DNA from: Ceratobasidium sp. AG-K
Lineage: Eukaryota; Basidiomycota; Agaricomycetes; Cantharellales; Ceratobasidiaceae
DNA: 64,000 bases
Reading direction: 5' to 3'
Assembly (NCBI GenBank): GCA_037039685.1
Contig: JAWNGF010000004.1
Location: 1,674,001-1,738,000, forward strand
Shown here: positions 25,352 to 37,562 of the stretch, in pieces
Layout of the letters: each line of letters begins with the position of its first letter
Position numbering within the stretch: the stretch's first letter is position 1
Notes under the pieces: generated by a model
Databases searched by the model: none
What the model saw: the letters and a program-made list of their open reading frames with translations, nothing else
What the model was told of the DNA's origin: nothing
Made by a program: the position numbers and the translations under genes

Positions 25352-25768
25352 TGTCCCAACTTGGGTCAATTAGGTATATAAAAGGTTAAGGGGTTCAACT
25401 GGGAACAGTCTTAGAACCCAAGGAGTAGAAGTAGTTAAGAGGATTTGATTGGGTCAAGTCCTAGTGGAGAGGAGGTCAAGCCTTGTCGTTAACTGGCTTA
25501 ACCTCTGGGTTTATATACATGAGGGGTCAGTGCCACATCATCATTTATCAGTGTGGGAAAGCCAAGTACAACCAATGATAAGTGAGATAAGAGGTATGAC
25601 TCGACATTCTGGAAGTTCAGGAAGCAACACCAATATCAAATGAAAAGACAAATATGTCACATGATACAAGTTTAAGCGCTAAGGGACATTTGTACCAAAA
25701 AAGGAAAGTGTTCGGAAAAAAGAATGTAAAATCAGAATAAAATGTCTGAGCTTAGTCAGCTCATGACA
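25352..25768 (-). repeat. Solo LTR of a second LTR family
   Basis: 417 bp bounded by TGTC..GACA and flanked by GTGAC on both sides (25347-25351 and 25769-25773). The minus-strand TATA box TATATAAA (25510-25517) gives the orientation. A related truncated copy lies at 63622-63927. No internal coding region remains, so the superfamily cannot be assigned. Confidence 0.8.
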
Positions 25769-25773
25769 GTGAC

Positions 25774-26966
25774 TACATAGGGTTCCCACTGCATTTGCAG
25801 TGGTTGCAAGCAGTGGTGTTGAGGTGAGCCAGACTACCCACTACAAACTTAGTGCTAACCTAGATCCAGTGTGATAGTTTCAGGTATCTAGATGTCTGGA
25901 GCCTGTGCTCTGTGTTAGAAGTGACCGGAGATCCTCAGCAGGACCACAAGGGGTTTGCGCTGACAATTCTATCAATTTAGGTAAGTAAATTTGGGGTGAA
26001 TGATATGGTTGTGGATATTGATATCACATTGATAAGCTTGTAGCTCACTTATGCTGCTCTTTTCTTCTCACAATAAATAGATTCCAGTAAGCATGGACTG
26101 AAATTGCAATTGACCCAGGTTGGATTACACAGATATACCAGGTGAACAGACAGGTCTTTGATTCAATTCCATTGAGCTGCATAATCTCTCACCTACATGT
26201 ATATACCACAAGAAATAAGAACTAGATTTGATGCTCTATCAAGTCAGATTTTGGAAACTGAAGGCTTTGGCGACTGGTGGCCAATCCTATTGTGCATTTC
26301 AAACTAACAATCTGACACCCAAGTGTTGATTGTACATAGTTTACAACGCGCTCTAGTGAGTAAGAAAGCATTTTGTGATCAAAACAAGGAACATCGACGA
26401 TTTTTTACTTGAAAATGATTGTTGGATTCACAACAGTAACTATGTGCAAAATGATAAGGCTCAAACTTACAAAGATTTGTGAGTTAGTTGGTAGCATTCT
26501 TTTGATTAAAATCCGCCTTGAGAAGATTTTGAGGCTTACTGGGATTTCTCTGTTTGGAAGCAGTTGCAACCTGGTTTGTTAGTGCTTACAAGCTGATGGT
26601 CAATTTGCCGATGTGTGTTGCCTATACTTGCTAGCTTGCCAATATGCATAGTTAGCAGAACACTTGATCAAGCAATACCTCTGCTGATTGACTCCCTGTG
26701 GATAATGCTTGCCTGTCTTGCACCTGGTAGAATTGTATGGAAGCTGGCTCTGTTGCACTGGTACCACCAGACACATGACCTGTGGGAAAAGACTTTGGCA
26801 TCACTCATTGATGCATTGCACCCACATTACTAAACAGAGACATCAGACAAAGGCTAGTCATGCTTGCTTGCTATATATGCAGGATGGTCAACAACTCTTA
26901 GCACCCCACAATCTTATACCATACCTCTCTTCTTGATTCCTTCATCTGGTGAGGTGGGTTTCCTGG
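25774..26966. other. Unassigned AT-rich sequence
   Basis: No frame above 75 codons and no recognised motif. Probably old repeat or intergenic sequence. Its last five bases (CCTGG, 26962-26966) are the expected target duplication of element D, but no partner is found. Confidence 0.5.
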
Positions 26967-27895
26967 TGTCGTGAGCTAGCTCACTCCATCAGTCTCATCT
27001 TACGTCTCGCCCCTCTGTTTCTCTTCTTTGTTGTTCTGTTTGTATGTTGTTTGTCTTTTCCTGTGCTGTCGTAAGCTTCTTCTTGGTGGCTATGAGACAA
27101 GCCGCGATGGAGAGTGGACGGCACTAAGACCTAAGTGACCTCTTGAACCGCAACACACTTAAGCGTCTGTAGGTTCTTGAGGGTAGGGGTGGTTCTAAGT
27201 GTCACTCAGAGGGGATGTTTTGACGAGACAAAACAAGCTGGGGTTACCAGGCTTGTTGGTCCTCTATATATATACGAGAAGTGGCCGAGTCATACAAGGC
27301 GTAGCCACATGAGTCATACAGTCTACCAGTCAGGAGTGTCCATGTGAGTCATGCTGTATGAACAGACATGACTCGTACAAAGCACAGCCGCGTTACACAA
27401 AGTAACAGAATAACCACAAGAAGGTGGCAACGCGGCAAACGGAAACGGAAACACAACACAAGAGAAGGGAACAGGCGGGCGAGACAACAGGCGAGTCCGA
27501 TGGAGTGAGCTAGCTCACGACATGTGCCGCGTTGCCACGTCCTTGTGGTTATCTGTTACATTGTGTAATGCGGCTGTGCTTTGTATGAGTCATGTCTGTT
27601 CATACAGCATGACTCACATGGACACTCCTGACTGGCTGTCTTGTATGACTTGTGTGGCTGTGCCTTGTATGACTTGGCCACTTTCTGAATATATATAGAG
27701 GACCAACAAGCCTGGTAACCCCAGCTTGTTTTGTCTTGTCAAAACATCCCCCTTGAGTGACACTTTGAACCACCCCTACCCTCAAGAGCCTACAGACACT
27801 TAAGTGTGTTGCGGTTCAAGAGGTCACTTAGGTCTCAGTGCCGTCCACTCTCCATTGCGGCTTGTCTCATAGCCAACAAGAAGAAGCTTACGACA
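26967..27895 (+). repeat. Element D 5' LTR, split by solo LTR B
   Basis: The parts 26967-27066 and 27528-27895 make a 468-bp LTR once B and one TGTGC copy are removed. Its priming site ACAAAACAAGCT follows at 27898-27909. Confidence 0.9.
27067..27522 (-). repeat. Solo LTR B
   Basis: 456-bp LTR of the main family, flanked by TGTGC (27062-27066 and 27523-27527). With no interior, it is probably the product of LTR-LTR recombination after insertion. It carries its own TATA box. Confidence 0.93.
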
Positions 27896-27918
27896 TTACA
27901 AAACAAGCTTAACAAACC

Positions 27919-27938
27919 ATGTCCATCCAGGAGGACGC
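27919..27938 (+). CDS. gag: Start of element D gag (first 20 nt)
   Basis: ATG and codons for MSIQED lie here. Element C is inserted after base 27938. The reading frame resumes at 35170 with correct phase once the GACGC duplication is allowed for. Confidence 0.85.
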
Positions 27939-28393
27939 TGTCGTAAGCTTCTTCTTGATGGCTATGAGACAAGCCGCGATGGAAAGTGGACGGCACTAAG
28001 ACCTAAGTGACCTCTTGAACCGCAACACACTTAAGTGTCTGTAGGCTCTTAAGGGTAGGGGTGGTTCTAAGTGTCACTCAAAGGGGATGTTTTGACGAGA
28101 CAAAACAAGCTGGGGTTACCAGGCTTGTTGGTCCTCTATATATATTCAAGAAGTGGCCGAGTCATACAAGGCGCAGCCACATGAGTCATACAGTCTACCA
28201 GTCAGGAGTGTCCATGTGAGTCATGCTGTATGAACAGACATGACTCGTACAAAGCACAGCCGCGTTACACAATGTTACAGAATAACCACAAGAAGGTGGC
28301 AACGCGGCAAACGGAAACGGAACACAGCACAAAAGAAGGGAACAGGCGGGCGAGACAACAGTTGAGTCTGATGGAGCGAGCTGGCTCACGACA
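27939..28393 (-). repeat. Element C 3' LTR
   Basis: 455 bp; a purine tract (GGGGGGAGTAA on the minus strand) adjoins it inside the element. Confidence 0.95.
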
Positions 28394-28434
28394 TTACTCC
28401 CCCCTATGAGTCCATTTGGGGGACCTGAATGGAC

Positions 28435-29199
28435 TTACTGCACCGCGCAGTCCTTCCCTTTCTTCAGCATATATTCCTCAAGCCCTTCATCTTCCTCCAA
28501 GGTCAGGTCAATAGGATTGAACGCGGTGTTGCCCGGTTCGTCCGAGAACTTCTCCCATTCTTCCCATGTTTCCTCCCTTGTCCAGTCGGCCTTGGACCAG
28601 TCCAAAACCCTCTCCTGAGCCTCCACGAACTCCTTGTCCCACTGTCGCACATCGGGCTCTGCCTCCTTCCATGCCGACACGTCCGTCTCCTCCCACTTCC
28701 ACCAGTTAGGCGCCCATTCGAACTTCTCCTTCTGGTACCTTCCCCTCTCCATCTTCCAGTCGCTCAGGTCCCTCTCGTAGTTGGCGTCCCATGCATCGTT
28801 CCACCGAGGACGGAGTGTTGGTTGTCTTCCGTCGTACCCTGGTACCCACTCGCTCGAGTATGCCCCTTCTTGTCCCCATTCCACGACTCCGAGCATATGT
28901 GTGGATAGCAGGACCACCTCTGACACTTGGAAGGCCGCGCATCCTCGACAGACAAAAATGTCTTTCCTTGCGAGCTGCAATTTTGTCGGCCATTTTTTGC
29001 CGACCCACTGGAATTCGCCCAAGTCTGAGTGGAGAACGTCGTCCGACGCCCTAAAGTGCATTCTTCCCGAGCTTTGCTGGGACCTTTTGAAGACGTAGAG
29101 AGCGGCTCCCGCATTGAGGATTCTTGCCGTAGCGAAAGCTGGTCCGTCCAGGACGCGGGTGAGGTTGTTGACGATGGCGGAGCGCGACACGGCAGGCAT
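28435..29199 (-). CDS. ORF3 of element C (254 aa, unknown)
   Basis: Open frame starting MPAVSRSAIV. I count 17 Trp in 254 residues, mostly after residue 100, in a charged, Glu/Asp/Lys/Arg-rich C-terminal half. The better conserved N-terminal half has a CRGC motif at 84-87 followed by a hydrophobic stretch (VSEVVLLSTHMLGVVEW) too polar overall to be a clear membrane segment. No signal peptide. The first 436 nt overlap the pol tail in a different frame. It sits where env lies in errantiviruses, but nothing in it looks like an envelope protein. Confidence 0.85.
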   Translation of the reverse strand: MPAVSRSAIVNNLTRVLDGPAFATARILNAGAALYVFKRSQQSSGRMHFRASDDVLHSDLGEFQWVGKKWPTKLQLARKDIFVCRGCAAFQVSEVVLLSTHMLGVVEWGQEGAYSSEWVPGYDGRQPTLRPRWNDAWDANYERDLSDWKMERGRYQKEKFEWAPNWWKWEETDVSAWKEAEPDVRQWDKEFVEAQERVLDWSKADWTREETWEEWEKFSDEPGNTAFNPIDLTLEEDEGLEEYMLKKGKDCAVQ

Positions 29200-32100
29200 T
29201 GTGAAAGGCAGAGAAGATTTAGTGAGTTAAGTGATGGGTGGAGCTTGGAGTGGTAGCAAGTTTTGCAAGTGATACTACCCGCTTCACCCCTTCTGCCTTT
29301 TATCTTTCCTGGAGCATAGTTAGATGGCGTGGGAGCTTTGGGATGTCGGCGTAGAAGGTCCTTGATGATCTTTGACAGGTGACCGAAATCTTCCGCCCTT
29401 TGTTCTGTGTCTTCTTCACTTCCATAACCCTTCCATCTGACCCTGTAAAAAAGCCCGTCCTTTGTCTCCTTCCAGTCCAAAATCTTCTCTACTTCATATT
29501 CTTCCTCTCCCTCTTCTGTTATAATCGGCGGTGGACGGGGTTGGTTACGGCTGAATTCAGTGTCTTCTTTGTAAGGGCTGAGCAGATCGATGTGAAAACA
29601 GGGTGCACCCTCATTGTTGCCGGCAAGTCAAGCTCATAAGCGTGTGACCCTATCTGTCGCTTCACAACAAATGGCCCGTGCTTTTTGTTATCCAGTTTCT
29701 TTGATGGTCGTTTTGTTTGAATGTTCTTTCCCAGCAGCCATACTAGATCTCCTTCTTGGTACGCGTCTTTTGGCTCTTCTTCTGGGAGCCTTTGGGTTTC
29801 CATTGATGCAATTGCTTCGTTGTGGATTATGCGCCATTTTTCTGTGATGTTGTTTGCTTCCGGAACCGCTGATTCTTCTGCTGAGACGTTCCACAGTGGT
29901 TCCCTGCCGTAGACAATTTTGAAAGGGGAACTACCCGTTACGCGGTGCTTCTGTAGATTATAGCTGAATTCCGCAATTGGTAGCAAGTCCGCCCAATCAT
30001 CTTGTCGGTAGTTGACAAATGATCGTAGCCAACCTTCCATCCATTGATTGATTCTCTCCGTTATTCCATCTGTTTGGGGGTGGTAGGTGGTACTGAAACC
30101 CGGGCTAGTTCCAATTTTCTCATAAATGGCTTTCATAAGTTTGGAATTGAAAGTAGTCCCTCGGTCTGAGATCGTGCTCTTTGGAAAACCGTGCAGTTTC
30201 CAAACGTTTGTGACGAAAAGATTTGCAAGGTCGCTTGCCGTGTGAGATTCTTTGCAGGGTATGAAGTGCGCCATTCTTGAGAATCGGTCCACCACTACTA
30301 GGATGCTGTCTGATCCTCAGGATTTTGGTAATTTAACAACGAAGTCAAACGCTATGTCTTCCCATGGTCCTTTTGGAATTTCCAGAGCTTTGACCGGAAC
30401 TATCGACTTTGATCCCTTTGTCCGTTGGCAAGTTTCACAAGATTCCACGTATCTGTTCACGCTTTGCTTCATTCCCGGCCAGAAGTATCTTCTTGATATT
30501 AGTTCCAGCGTTCTAGCTTGTCCTTGATGTCCTGCGATTTTTGAGTCGTGGTGAATTTGCATGATAACCAGCCTGGCTTCTTTATCTTCTGGCATGTAAA
30601 TCCTTCCCTTGAACCATAATAGTCCTTCCTTGAAGTCGTAATCCTTTGCACTGTGTTGTAGGGTTTTTGGTAGCGTTTCCCTCGATTTGCAAATCTCTTT
30701 GATTTGTGCCAGTGCTTCATCAGTTTCCTGTGCCTCTTTGATAGTTGCCATAATGTTTGTGTTCATCTGCCCCATAAATCCCTTAAATTTCTCAGCAGAA
30801 ATCATGATTTGTTCTGGCGTGGGAATATCCTCGTGGTCAGATCGTCTCGACAACAGGTCTGGTTTAGATGAGAGGATTCCAGGCCGGTATATGATATCAA
30901 AGTTGTAGGAAGCCAGTAGTTGATGCCATCTTGCATGTTGACGGTTGAAAGTTCTTGCCTCCTTCCAGAACTGTAGGTTCCTATGATCGGTGTAGATGGT
31001 GATAGGATCCTTTGTCCCTTCGAGGTATAGTCTCCAATGTGTTAAAGATTCTATAATTGCCATAAGTTCTTTGTCGTGGACGTCGTAGTTGAGTTGGGCC
31101 TCGTTGAAAGACTTTGAAAGAAAAGCAATAGGGTGTAGGTAGCCATCCTCTTGCCTTTGCGATAGGATTGCTCCCATTGCTACTCCACTTGCGTCTGTTT
31201 CCAAGAAGAAAGGTTTGTCAGGGTTCGGATGGCGTAGAGTGGGTTCCTTGCTGATTTCCGCTTTTAGGGCTTCAAAAGCTTCCTGCTGATCGTTTCCCCA
31301 TTCCCATTTGTTCTCCTTTCTTGTCAAAGTTGTCAGGGGTTTTGCTAATCGGCTGAAATTCGGTACGAATCTTCGGTAGAAATTTGCGAATCCTAGGAAT
31401 GCCTGAACTTGTTTGACCGTTTTTGGCTCCTTCCATTCCTTTATTGCCTTTACTGTTTCTTCCTCCATAGAGATGCCTGAGTCGCTGATTCCAAGACCAG
31501 GATACGTTAGTTTGGTGACAAAGAATTCGCATTTTGGAAGCTTTGCAAAAAGATTTTCCTCCAGTAAGATCTTCAGTACTCTTCTGACATCCACGGCGTG
31601 TTGGCTTCTGTCCTTAGAGAAGACCAGGATGTCGTCAATGTATACTATGACACATACGTCGATAAGATCATGGAAAATGTGATTCATATATCTTTGGAAA
31701 ATGGCGGGCGCGTTTTTTAGTCCAAAAGGCATGACGACGTATTCGAAGAGTCCTTCCTTTGTTCTGAAAGCTGTCTTCCATTCGTCGCCTTCTTTAATTC
31801 TGATGTTGTTGAAACCCATTCGTAGATCAATTTTGGTGAAAATCTTCGCGTCTTTGATTTTATCCAGGAGGTCTTCCATTAGGGGCATTGGGAATCTGTC
31901 GTCCTTTGTAATGGCGTTTACTCCTCTGAGGTCTTGAACGAGTCTCAGTTGGCGAACTGCCCCTGGATTTTTTGGATCTATAGGTTTTTTAACAAAGAAA
32001 CAAGGTGATGCAATGGGTGATTTGCTTGGTCGGATTTTTCCTGCTGCGATTTCTTCATCCAGGTATTCTCTTAGTGCAACTGATTCTGCTGGCGAGAGTG

Positions 32101-32677
32101 GGATTGGTCTGGCTGGTTTTGGAAGTTCAGCTCCTTCCTTGAAGTCGATGGTGCAATCGTATGGGCGATGATCCGGGATTCTTTTGAATTTTTCTTCACT
32201 GAAGACATCGGCAAATTCCTTGAATTCTTTGGGTAGATCGTCTATTGAGGCTGTTCTTGCTTGGACAGGTTCTGGTTGCCATGACATGTGCTTCGTTTTC
32301 CAATCAATGACCGGGTTTGCTTCTTCTAACCATTCCAGTCCCAGGATAAGTTTAGTTTCCCCAGTAGGCATAGCAAAGAAGATTTGTTTGAAGGTTCTTC
32401 CTTCCACGTCCAATTCCAGCTTGGCTTTGAAGCGTATTTGGTGAGAGAGTTCCTTCCCCTGGATACCAATTACTTTTCTCGGAGTGGAAAGTTCCATGAG
32501 TGGAATGTTGTTGGATCGAGCCCAAGAGATGTCCAAGAAGTTCTTTGATGCTCCAGAATCGATGAGGGTTGGGATAGGTTCCGTGATTCCGGCAACATTT
32601 GCGTAAACAATGGTGGATTCATTTGTCGCTCTAAAGTACATTGTTTCCGTTGCCGGTTTTTTGGTCTCTCCACACAC
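28764..32677 (-). pseudogene. pol: pol of element C, nonsense plus frameshift
   Basis: Protease DSGA, RT with YIDD, RNase H TDASG and TDH, integrase with HH..GHQG and CETC, DDE core, chromodomain and Cys tail are all present. A TGA at 30317-30319 (siblings AGA) interrupts the integrase core, and a one-base deletion near 29594 in the PVFHIDL segment shifts the frame before the chromodomain, which resumes in the right frame around 29480. The tail overlaps ORF3. Confidence 0.9.
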
Positions 32678-32679
32678 AG

Positions 32680-34680
32680 TTAGAGGGAGACCCCTTCTTT
32701 TCCCGAGTCTTCTACGACCGTTGCCTCCCTTCCTTTAACACTAGGCTCCGTTGTTATCCATTCCTTGGCCGGGCATTTGAATGAACGGTGTCCTTCCTGT
32801 CCGCACTTCAAGCAGCGGTTGCTTGCTATCCTTGCTTTGTATACTTCGTCGGGTAGTCGCTTTGTAGAGGATTGTCTGCTAGCGGTTAGTTGGGCAGCTT
32901 TCTTTCCTGTAGAAGTCTTGATTTGTTGCAGTTTCTGGTCAATAGAAATTGCGATAGAGATCCACCGATCTAGTGACAGTTCCCGCTCCGTTCCGTCCTC
33001 GTTAATCAGGGTTAGTTCGAATCGAGCTAGTTCGGTCTTCACTTCAGGCTTTAGTCCTTCTTTGAATTGGTTGATTAGTGCTTCTTGTCCCCAGTTGACG
33101 TCGACCAATAAGTAACGGAATTCAGAGGCGTAGTTTGCTACCGAATTGTTCTGCTTGCACTTCCGGATATCGATTTCGGCTTTGGCTTTTTTGTTGGGGT
33201 CGCTGAACTGTTCCATGAAGTGTGACTTGAAACTTTCCCATGAGGCAAGGTTTTGGTTTCTTTCTCTTTGGTTAAGCGATCGTAAGAGAACTTGTGCCCA
33301 GTGAGTGGCAGCTTTGTTCTCGGATTTGAAGTTTGCTAGGGCTTTGTGAATCCTTTCTTCATTGGAAGTGTATTGATTGCCTAGGCGTACGAAGTAGCTT
33401 TCCATTTGTGTGATGAACATTTCGGCACCTTCCCCTTTCTTTCCGTCAAAGGCTTCTGGGCAAGTTACTTTGGGGCGACGTGGTCCGCTACCCGTGTTTG
33501 GGTTTTCGGTCAGTCGCTGGATTCTCAATTCTAATTCGTCGATCCTGGTAGATTCCGCGTCTGGATGAGGTGGAGAATTTGATCGCCTAGAGGGGATCCC
33601 GTGCAGGGATGCTTCGTCCATTTCTTCTCGCATATTGTTGATGGTTTCCTGAACTTCCGTGATTTTGGTAGTGAAGGAGGCTCCCTCCTGTCGTAAGGTT
33701 TCTAGTCCTTGTGTTACTGCCTCATTCCATTCGAGTTGTCCTTGTCTGGTAGTGTTGAGTTCTTCGCGTACATTATTCACTAGTCCTTGGGTGTTGGTAA
33801 CTTCATTTCAAAGGCGGGTTACGTCTTGACCGACTAGAAAGGAATTATGTTCGCCATTTCTTGCCGAGTTCAGGATGTCTGTCAAGGTTCCTTGCAGGGT
33901 GTTGATGGAGTCGTTAAAGATTTGCTGATTGTTTGCTAGAACCTGTGTAGCTTGTTCTAGACCGCTAAGCCTTCGATCTATAGTGACCCTCATTCCGTCT
34001 ATAACCCTAAGGGTGGCGTTGTGTCTTCCTTCTAGAAGGTCGTCCAGGTCGTCTAGGTTACTGATTACAGTTCTGCCGCTGGAGCTGGAACTTGAACTTG
34101 AACTTCCTGGATCACCGGTGCTTTGCTGTACCGGAGCTGGTTGCTGGGAGTAACCCTGTGGGACATATGGTGGTGCTGGGATTGCTGGTGTGACCGGCTG
34201 GGAAGCCATTGGGATTGGTCCTGCGTTGGTGATGGTTCCTCCAATTTGAGGGACTGTGGGGACATTGGGAATGTGTGGTGTAGGTGGGGGTCTAATGGGA
34301 ACAAGTGACACACCCCCATGAGCTTCGGGTTGGGGAGAAAAGAACTGTCTTCTAGTCCCTGATGGCCACAAGAGACGTGATGGTCCTGGACTTCCCGTTG
34401 GAATGCGAATCACAGCTGGAGTGGGGTCATTTGTAAGATCTCCTGGTTCTCTATTTGTGATAGTGGGTTCTTCCTCTTGTACGGTTGTCATGTCAGTAAT
34501 GCCGAAAGATCCCGGCATTGATGCTTGACTTTGGGGGCGTGATCGGGCGGGACCTCCCGCTTGAGTTTGTGCAATATCTTGTTCGTTTAGTGATCCTGTG
34601 GGCCTTGCTGCCCGACTGGGTCCTCTTCTTGTTGATATGGAGGATGAGGGACGTGACCCTCCATCTTCTTGAATAGACAT
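32680..34680 (-). pseudogene. gag: gag of element C, one nonsense codon
   Basis: A 666-codon frame with Pro/Ser-rich N-terminus, capsid domain and CCHC knuckle (CLKCGQEGHRSFKC). It is interrupted only by TGA at 33808-33810, where H has CGA. The same codon is hit independently in element G (45567). The GGGAAAA slippery site precedes the TAA. Confidence 0.9.
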
Positions 34681-34709
34681 GTTTGTATGTTGTTAAGCTT
34701 GTTTTGTAA

Positions 34710-35164
34710 TGTTGTAAGCTTCTTCTTGATGGCTATGAGACAAGCCGCGATGGAAAGTGGACGGCACTAAGACCTAAGTGACCTCTTGAACCACAACACA
34801 CTTAAGTGTCTGTAGGCTCTTAAGGGTAGGGGTGGTTCTAAGTGTCACTCAGAGGGGATGTTTTGACGAGACAAAACAAGCTGGGGTTACCAGGCTTGTT
34901 GGTCCTCTATATATATTCAAGAAGTGGCCGAGTCATACAAGGCGCAGCCACATGAGTCATACAGTCTACCAGTCAGGAGTGTCCATGTGAGTCATGCTGT
35001 ATGAACAGACATGACTCGTACAAAGCACAGCCGCGTTACACAATGTTACAGAATAACCACAAGAAGGTGGCAACGCGGCAAACGGAAACGGAACACAGCA
35101 CAAAAGAAGGGAACAGGCGGGCGAGACAACGGTTGAGTCCGATGGAGCGAGCTGGCTCACGACA
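34710..35164 (-). repeat. Element C 5' LTR
   Basis: 455 bp; the priming site follows on its interior side (plus-strand AGCTTGTTTTGT near 34696-34707). Confidence 0.95.
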
Positions 35165-35169
35165 GACGC

Positions 35170-37150
35170 AGGATCACGCCTCTCAACACCATTGTCATCA
35201 AGGAGAGGACCAAGCCGGGCCACAAGACCTACAAGTTCTCTCAACAAACAAGATATCGCACAAGTGCGAGCCGGAGGACCAGCAAGGTCGCGTCCACAAA
35301 GTCAAGCATCTATGCCCAGAACATTTGATGCCGAAAACATTTCAGTCATACAAGAAGAATCTCCAATTGTCAATAGGGAACCAGGGAATATTACCTATGA
35401 TCCTACACCAACCACTATTCGAATCCCTATCACAAACGCAAGTCCTGGACCCTTGCGTCCACTATGGCACACGGGACCCGGAAGGCAATTCTTTTCCCCA
35501 CAGCCCGAAGCTCATGGGGGCATATCCCTTGTTCCTATCAGACCCCCCCCTACACCGCACATCCCCCAGGCTCCGCAAATCCCCCAGATTGGAGGAACTA
35601 TCACCAACGCCGGCCCAATCCCAATAAACCCTCAAGCTGTGACACCCGTAAACCCTGCACCACCATATGTACCACAAGGGTATTCCCAGCAAACAACAAC
35701 TGAGGGCCAAGATGTACCTGGGAATCCCAGTTCAAGTTCCAGCTCTAGCACAAGAACCGTGATTAGCAACCTTGATGACCTTGACAATCTTCAGCTTGGA
35801 AGACACAACGCACTCTTAAGAGTCATTGACGGAATGAGAATAGTAATCGACAGAAGACTCAATGGGTTAGAACAAACTACCCAGGTCCTAGCAAATAACC
35901 AGCAGATCTTCAATGATTCCATCAACACCCTACAAGGAACCCTCATGGATATTCTCAATGCCACGAGAAATAGCAAACATAATACCTTCCTGATTGGTCA
36001 AGATGTAACCCGACTACAAAATGAGGTTACAAACACACAAGGACTTATAAACAACGTCCGCAAAGATCTCAATACCACTAGGCAAGGACAGCTTGAATGG
36101 AATGAGGCAGTAACTCAAGGTCTAGAAAGTTTACAACAAGAAGGGAACGTTACTACCTCAAAGATCACCATAATACAAGAAGCTATCAATGACCTTTGGG
36201 AGGAAATGGACGAAGCATCCCATCATGCCGAGAATCCGTCCAGACGATCGAATTCTCCACCACACCCAGAAGCAGAATCTACCAGGATTGAGGAATTAGA
36301 ACAAAGGCTCCAACACCTCACTGAAAATCCTAACACAGGCGGAGGATCTTGTTGTCCTAAGGTCACACGACCAGAACCCTTTGATGGAAAAAAGGGGGAA
36401 GGAGCTGAAATGTTCATCATGCAAATGGAGAGCTATTTTGTCCGATTAGGCGACCAATACAATTCTCACGAAGAACAAATTTGCAAAGCACTGGCCAACT
36501 TCAAATCCGAGAACAAGGCGGCCACTCATTGGGCACAAGTATTGCTACGATCACTAAACAAGCAAGAGAATAACGAAAGCCTGGCGTCATGGGGAAACTT
36601 CACAGCCCATTTTATGGAACAATTCAGCAACCCAAACAAGAAAGCAAAGGCCGAAGCCGATATCTGGAAATGTAGGCAGAACAATTCAGTAGCAAACTAT
36701 GCTTCTGAATTCCGATATTTATTGGTCGACGTCAACTGGCGACAGGAAGCTCTGATCAACCAATTCAAGGAAGGGCTGAAGCCTGAAGTAAAGACCGAGC
36801 TAGCCCGATTCGAGTTAACCCTAATTAATGAAGATGGAACGGAGCGGGAACTGTCTCTGGACCAATGGATCTCAATCGCAATCTCCATTGACCAAAAATT
36901 GCAACAGATTAAGGGTTCCACTGGGAAAAAGATACCCCAAGCAACCACTAGCGGACAAACCTCTACATCACAGCTACCCAATGAAATATACAAGGCAAGG
37001 ATAGCATCCAACCGCTGCCTGAAGTGCGGACAAGAAGGACACCGCTCATTCAAATGCTCATCCAAGGAATGGATAACAACAGAACCTAGCGTCAAAGGAA
37101 GAGAAGCAACAATCACAGAAGAATTGGGAAAAGAAGGGGTCTCCCTCTAA
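35170..37150 (+). CDS. gag: gag of element D (main part), intact
   Basis: With the 20 nt at 27919-27938 this makes 666 codons without a stop. It has a Pro/Ser-rich N-terminal third, a predicted helical middle, the Ty3-type capsid domain (FDGKKGEGAEMF, then FMEQFSNPNKKAKAE) and a CCHC zinc knuckle (CLKCGQEGHRSFKC) about 45 residues from the end. It would form the particle and bind RNA in the cytoplasm. The frame ends at TAA 37148-37150, just after the slippery site. As an open frame split only by element C, it was undamaged when C landed. Confidence 0.88.
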
Positions 37151-37167
37151 CTGTGTGTGGAGAGACC
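37126..37167 (+). promoter_or_regulatory. Candidate -1 gag-pol frameshift signal
   Basis: The heptamer G GGA AAA (37126-37132) lies in the correct gag frame 15 nt before the gag stop, and pol is open in the -1 frame from here. A 5-nt spacer leads to GGTCTCCC (37138-37145), which can pair with GG-A-GAGACC (37159-37167), with the gag TAA in the loop. The heptamer is present in five of the six copies (A has AGGAAAA) and the stem in all. Confidence 0.7.
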
Positions 37168-37492
37168 AAAAAACCAACAACGGAAACAATGTACTTTAGA
37201 GCAACAAATGAGTCAACCATTGTTTACACAAACATTGTTGGAATCACAGAACCTATCCCAACCCTCATTGATTCAGGAGCATCAAAGAACTTCTTGGACA
37301 TTTCCTGGGCTTGTTCTAACTATATTCCACTCATCAAACTTTCCACTGCACGAAGAGTAATTGGCATCCAGGGGAAGGAGCTCTCCCACCAAATACGTTT
37401 CAAAGCCAAGCTAGAACTAGAAGTAGAGGGAAGAACCTTCAAACAAGTCTTCTTTGCTATGCCCACCGGAGAAACCAAACTCATCCTAGGAC

Positions 37493-37562
37493 TGGAATGA
37501 TTAGAAGAAGCAAACCCTGTCATTGATTGGAATGGTTAGAAGAAGCAAACCCTGTCATCGAT
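37493..37562 (+). repeat. 35-bp tandem duplication inside pol
   Basis: Units 37493-37527 and 37528-37562 are identical except at two positions. Each begins TGGAATGRTTAG. Sibling copies have one unit. The length is not a multiple of three, so pol is frameshifted. Confidence 0.93.

Larger units (their letters stand above)
27939..35164 (-). mobile_element. Element C: full-length chromovirus in D gag
   Basis: Two 455-bp LTRs differing at five positions (four CpG-type) bound gag, pol and ORF3 on the minus strand. Target duplication GACGC is at 27934-27938 and 35165-35169. Gag has one nonsense codon; pol has one nonsense codon and a 1-nt deletion; ORF3 is open. Catalytic RT, RNase H and integrase residues look normal. 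Confidence 0.95.
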
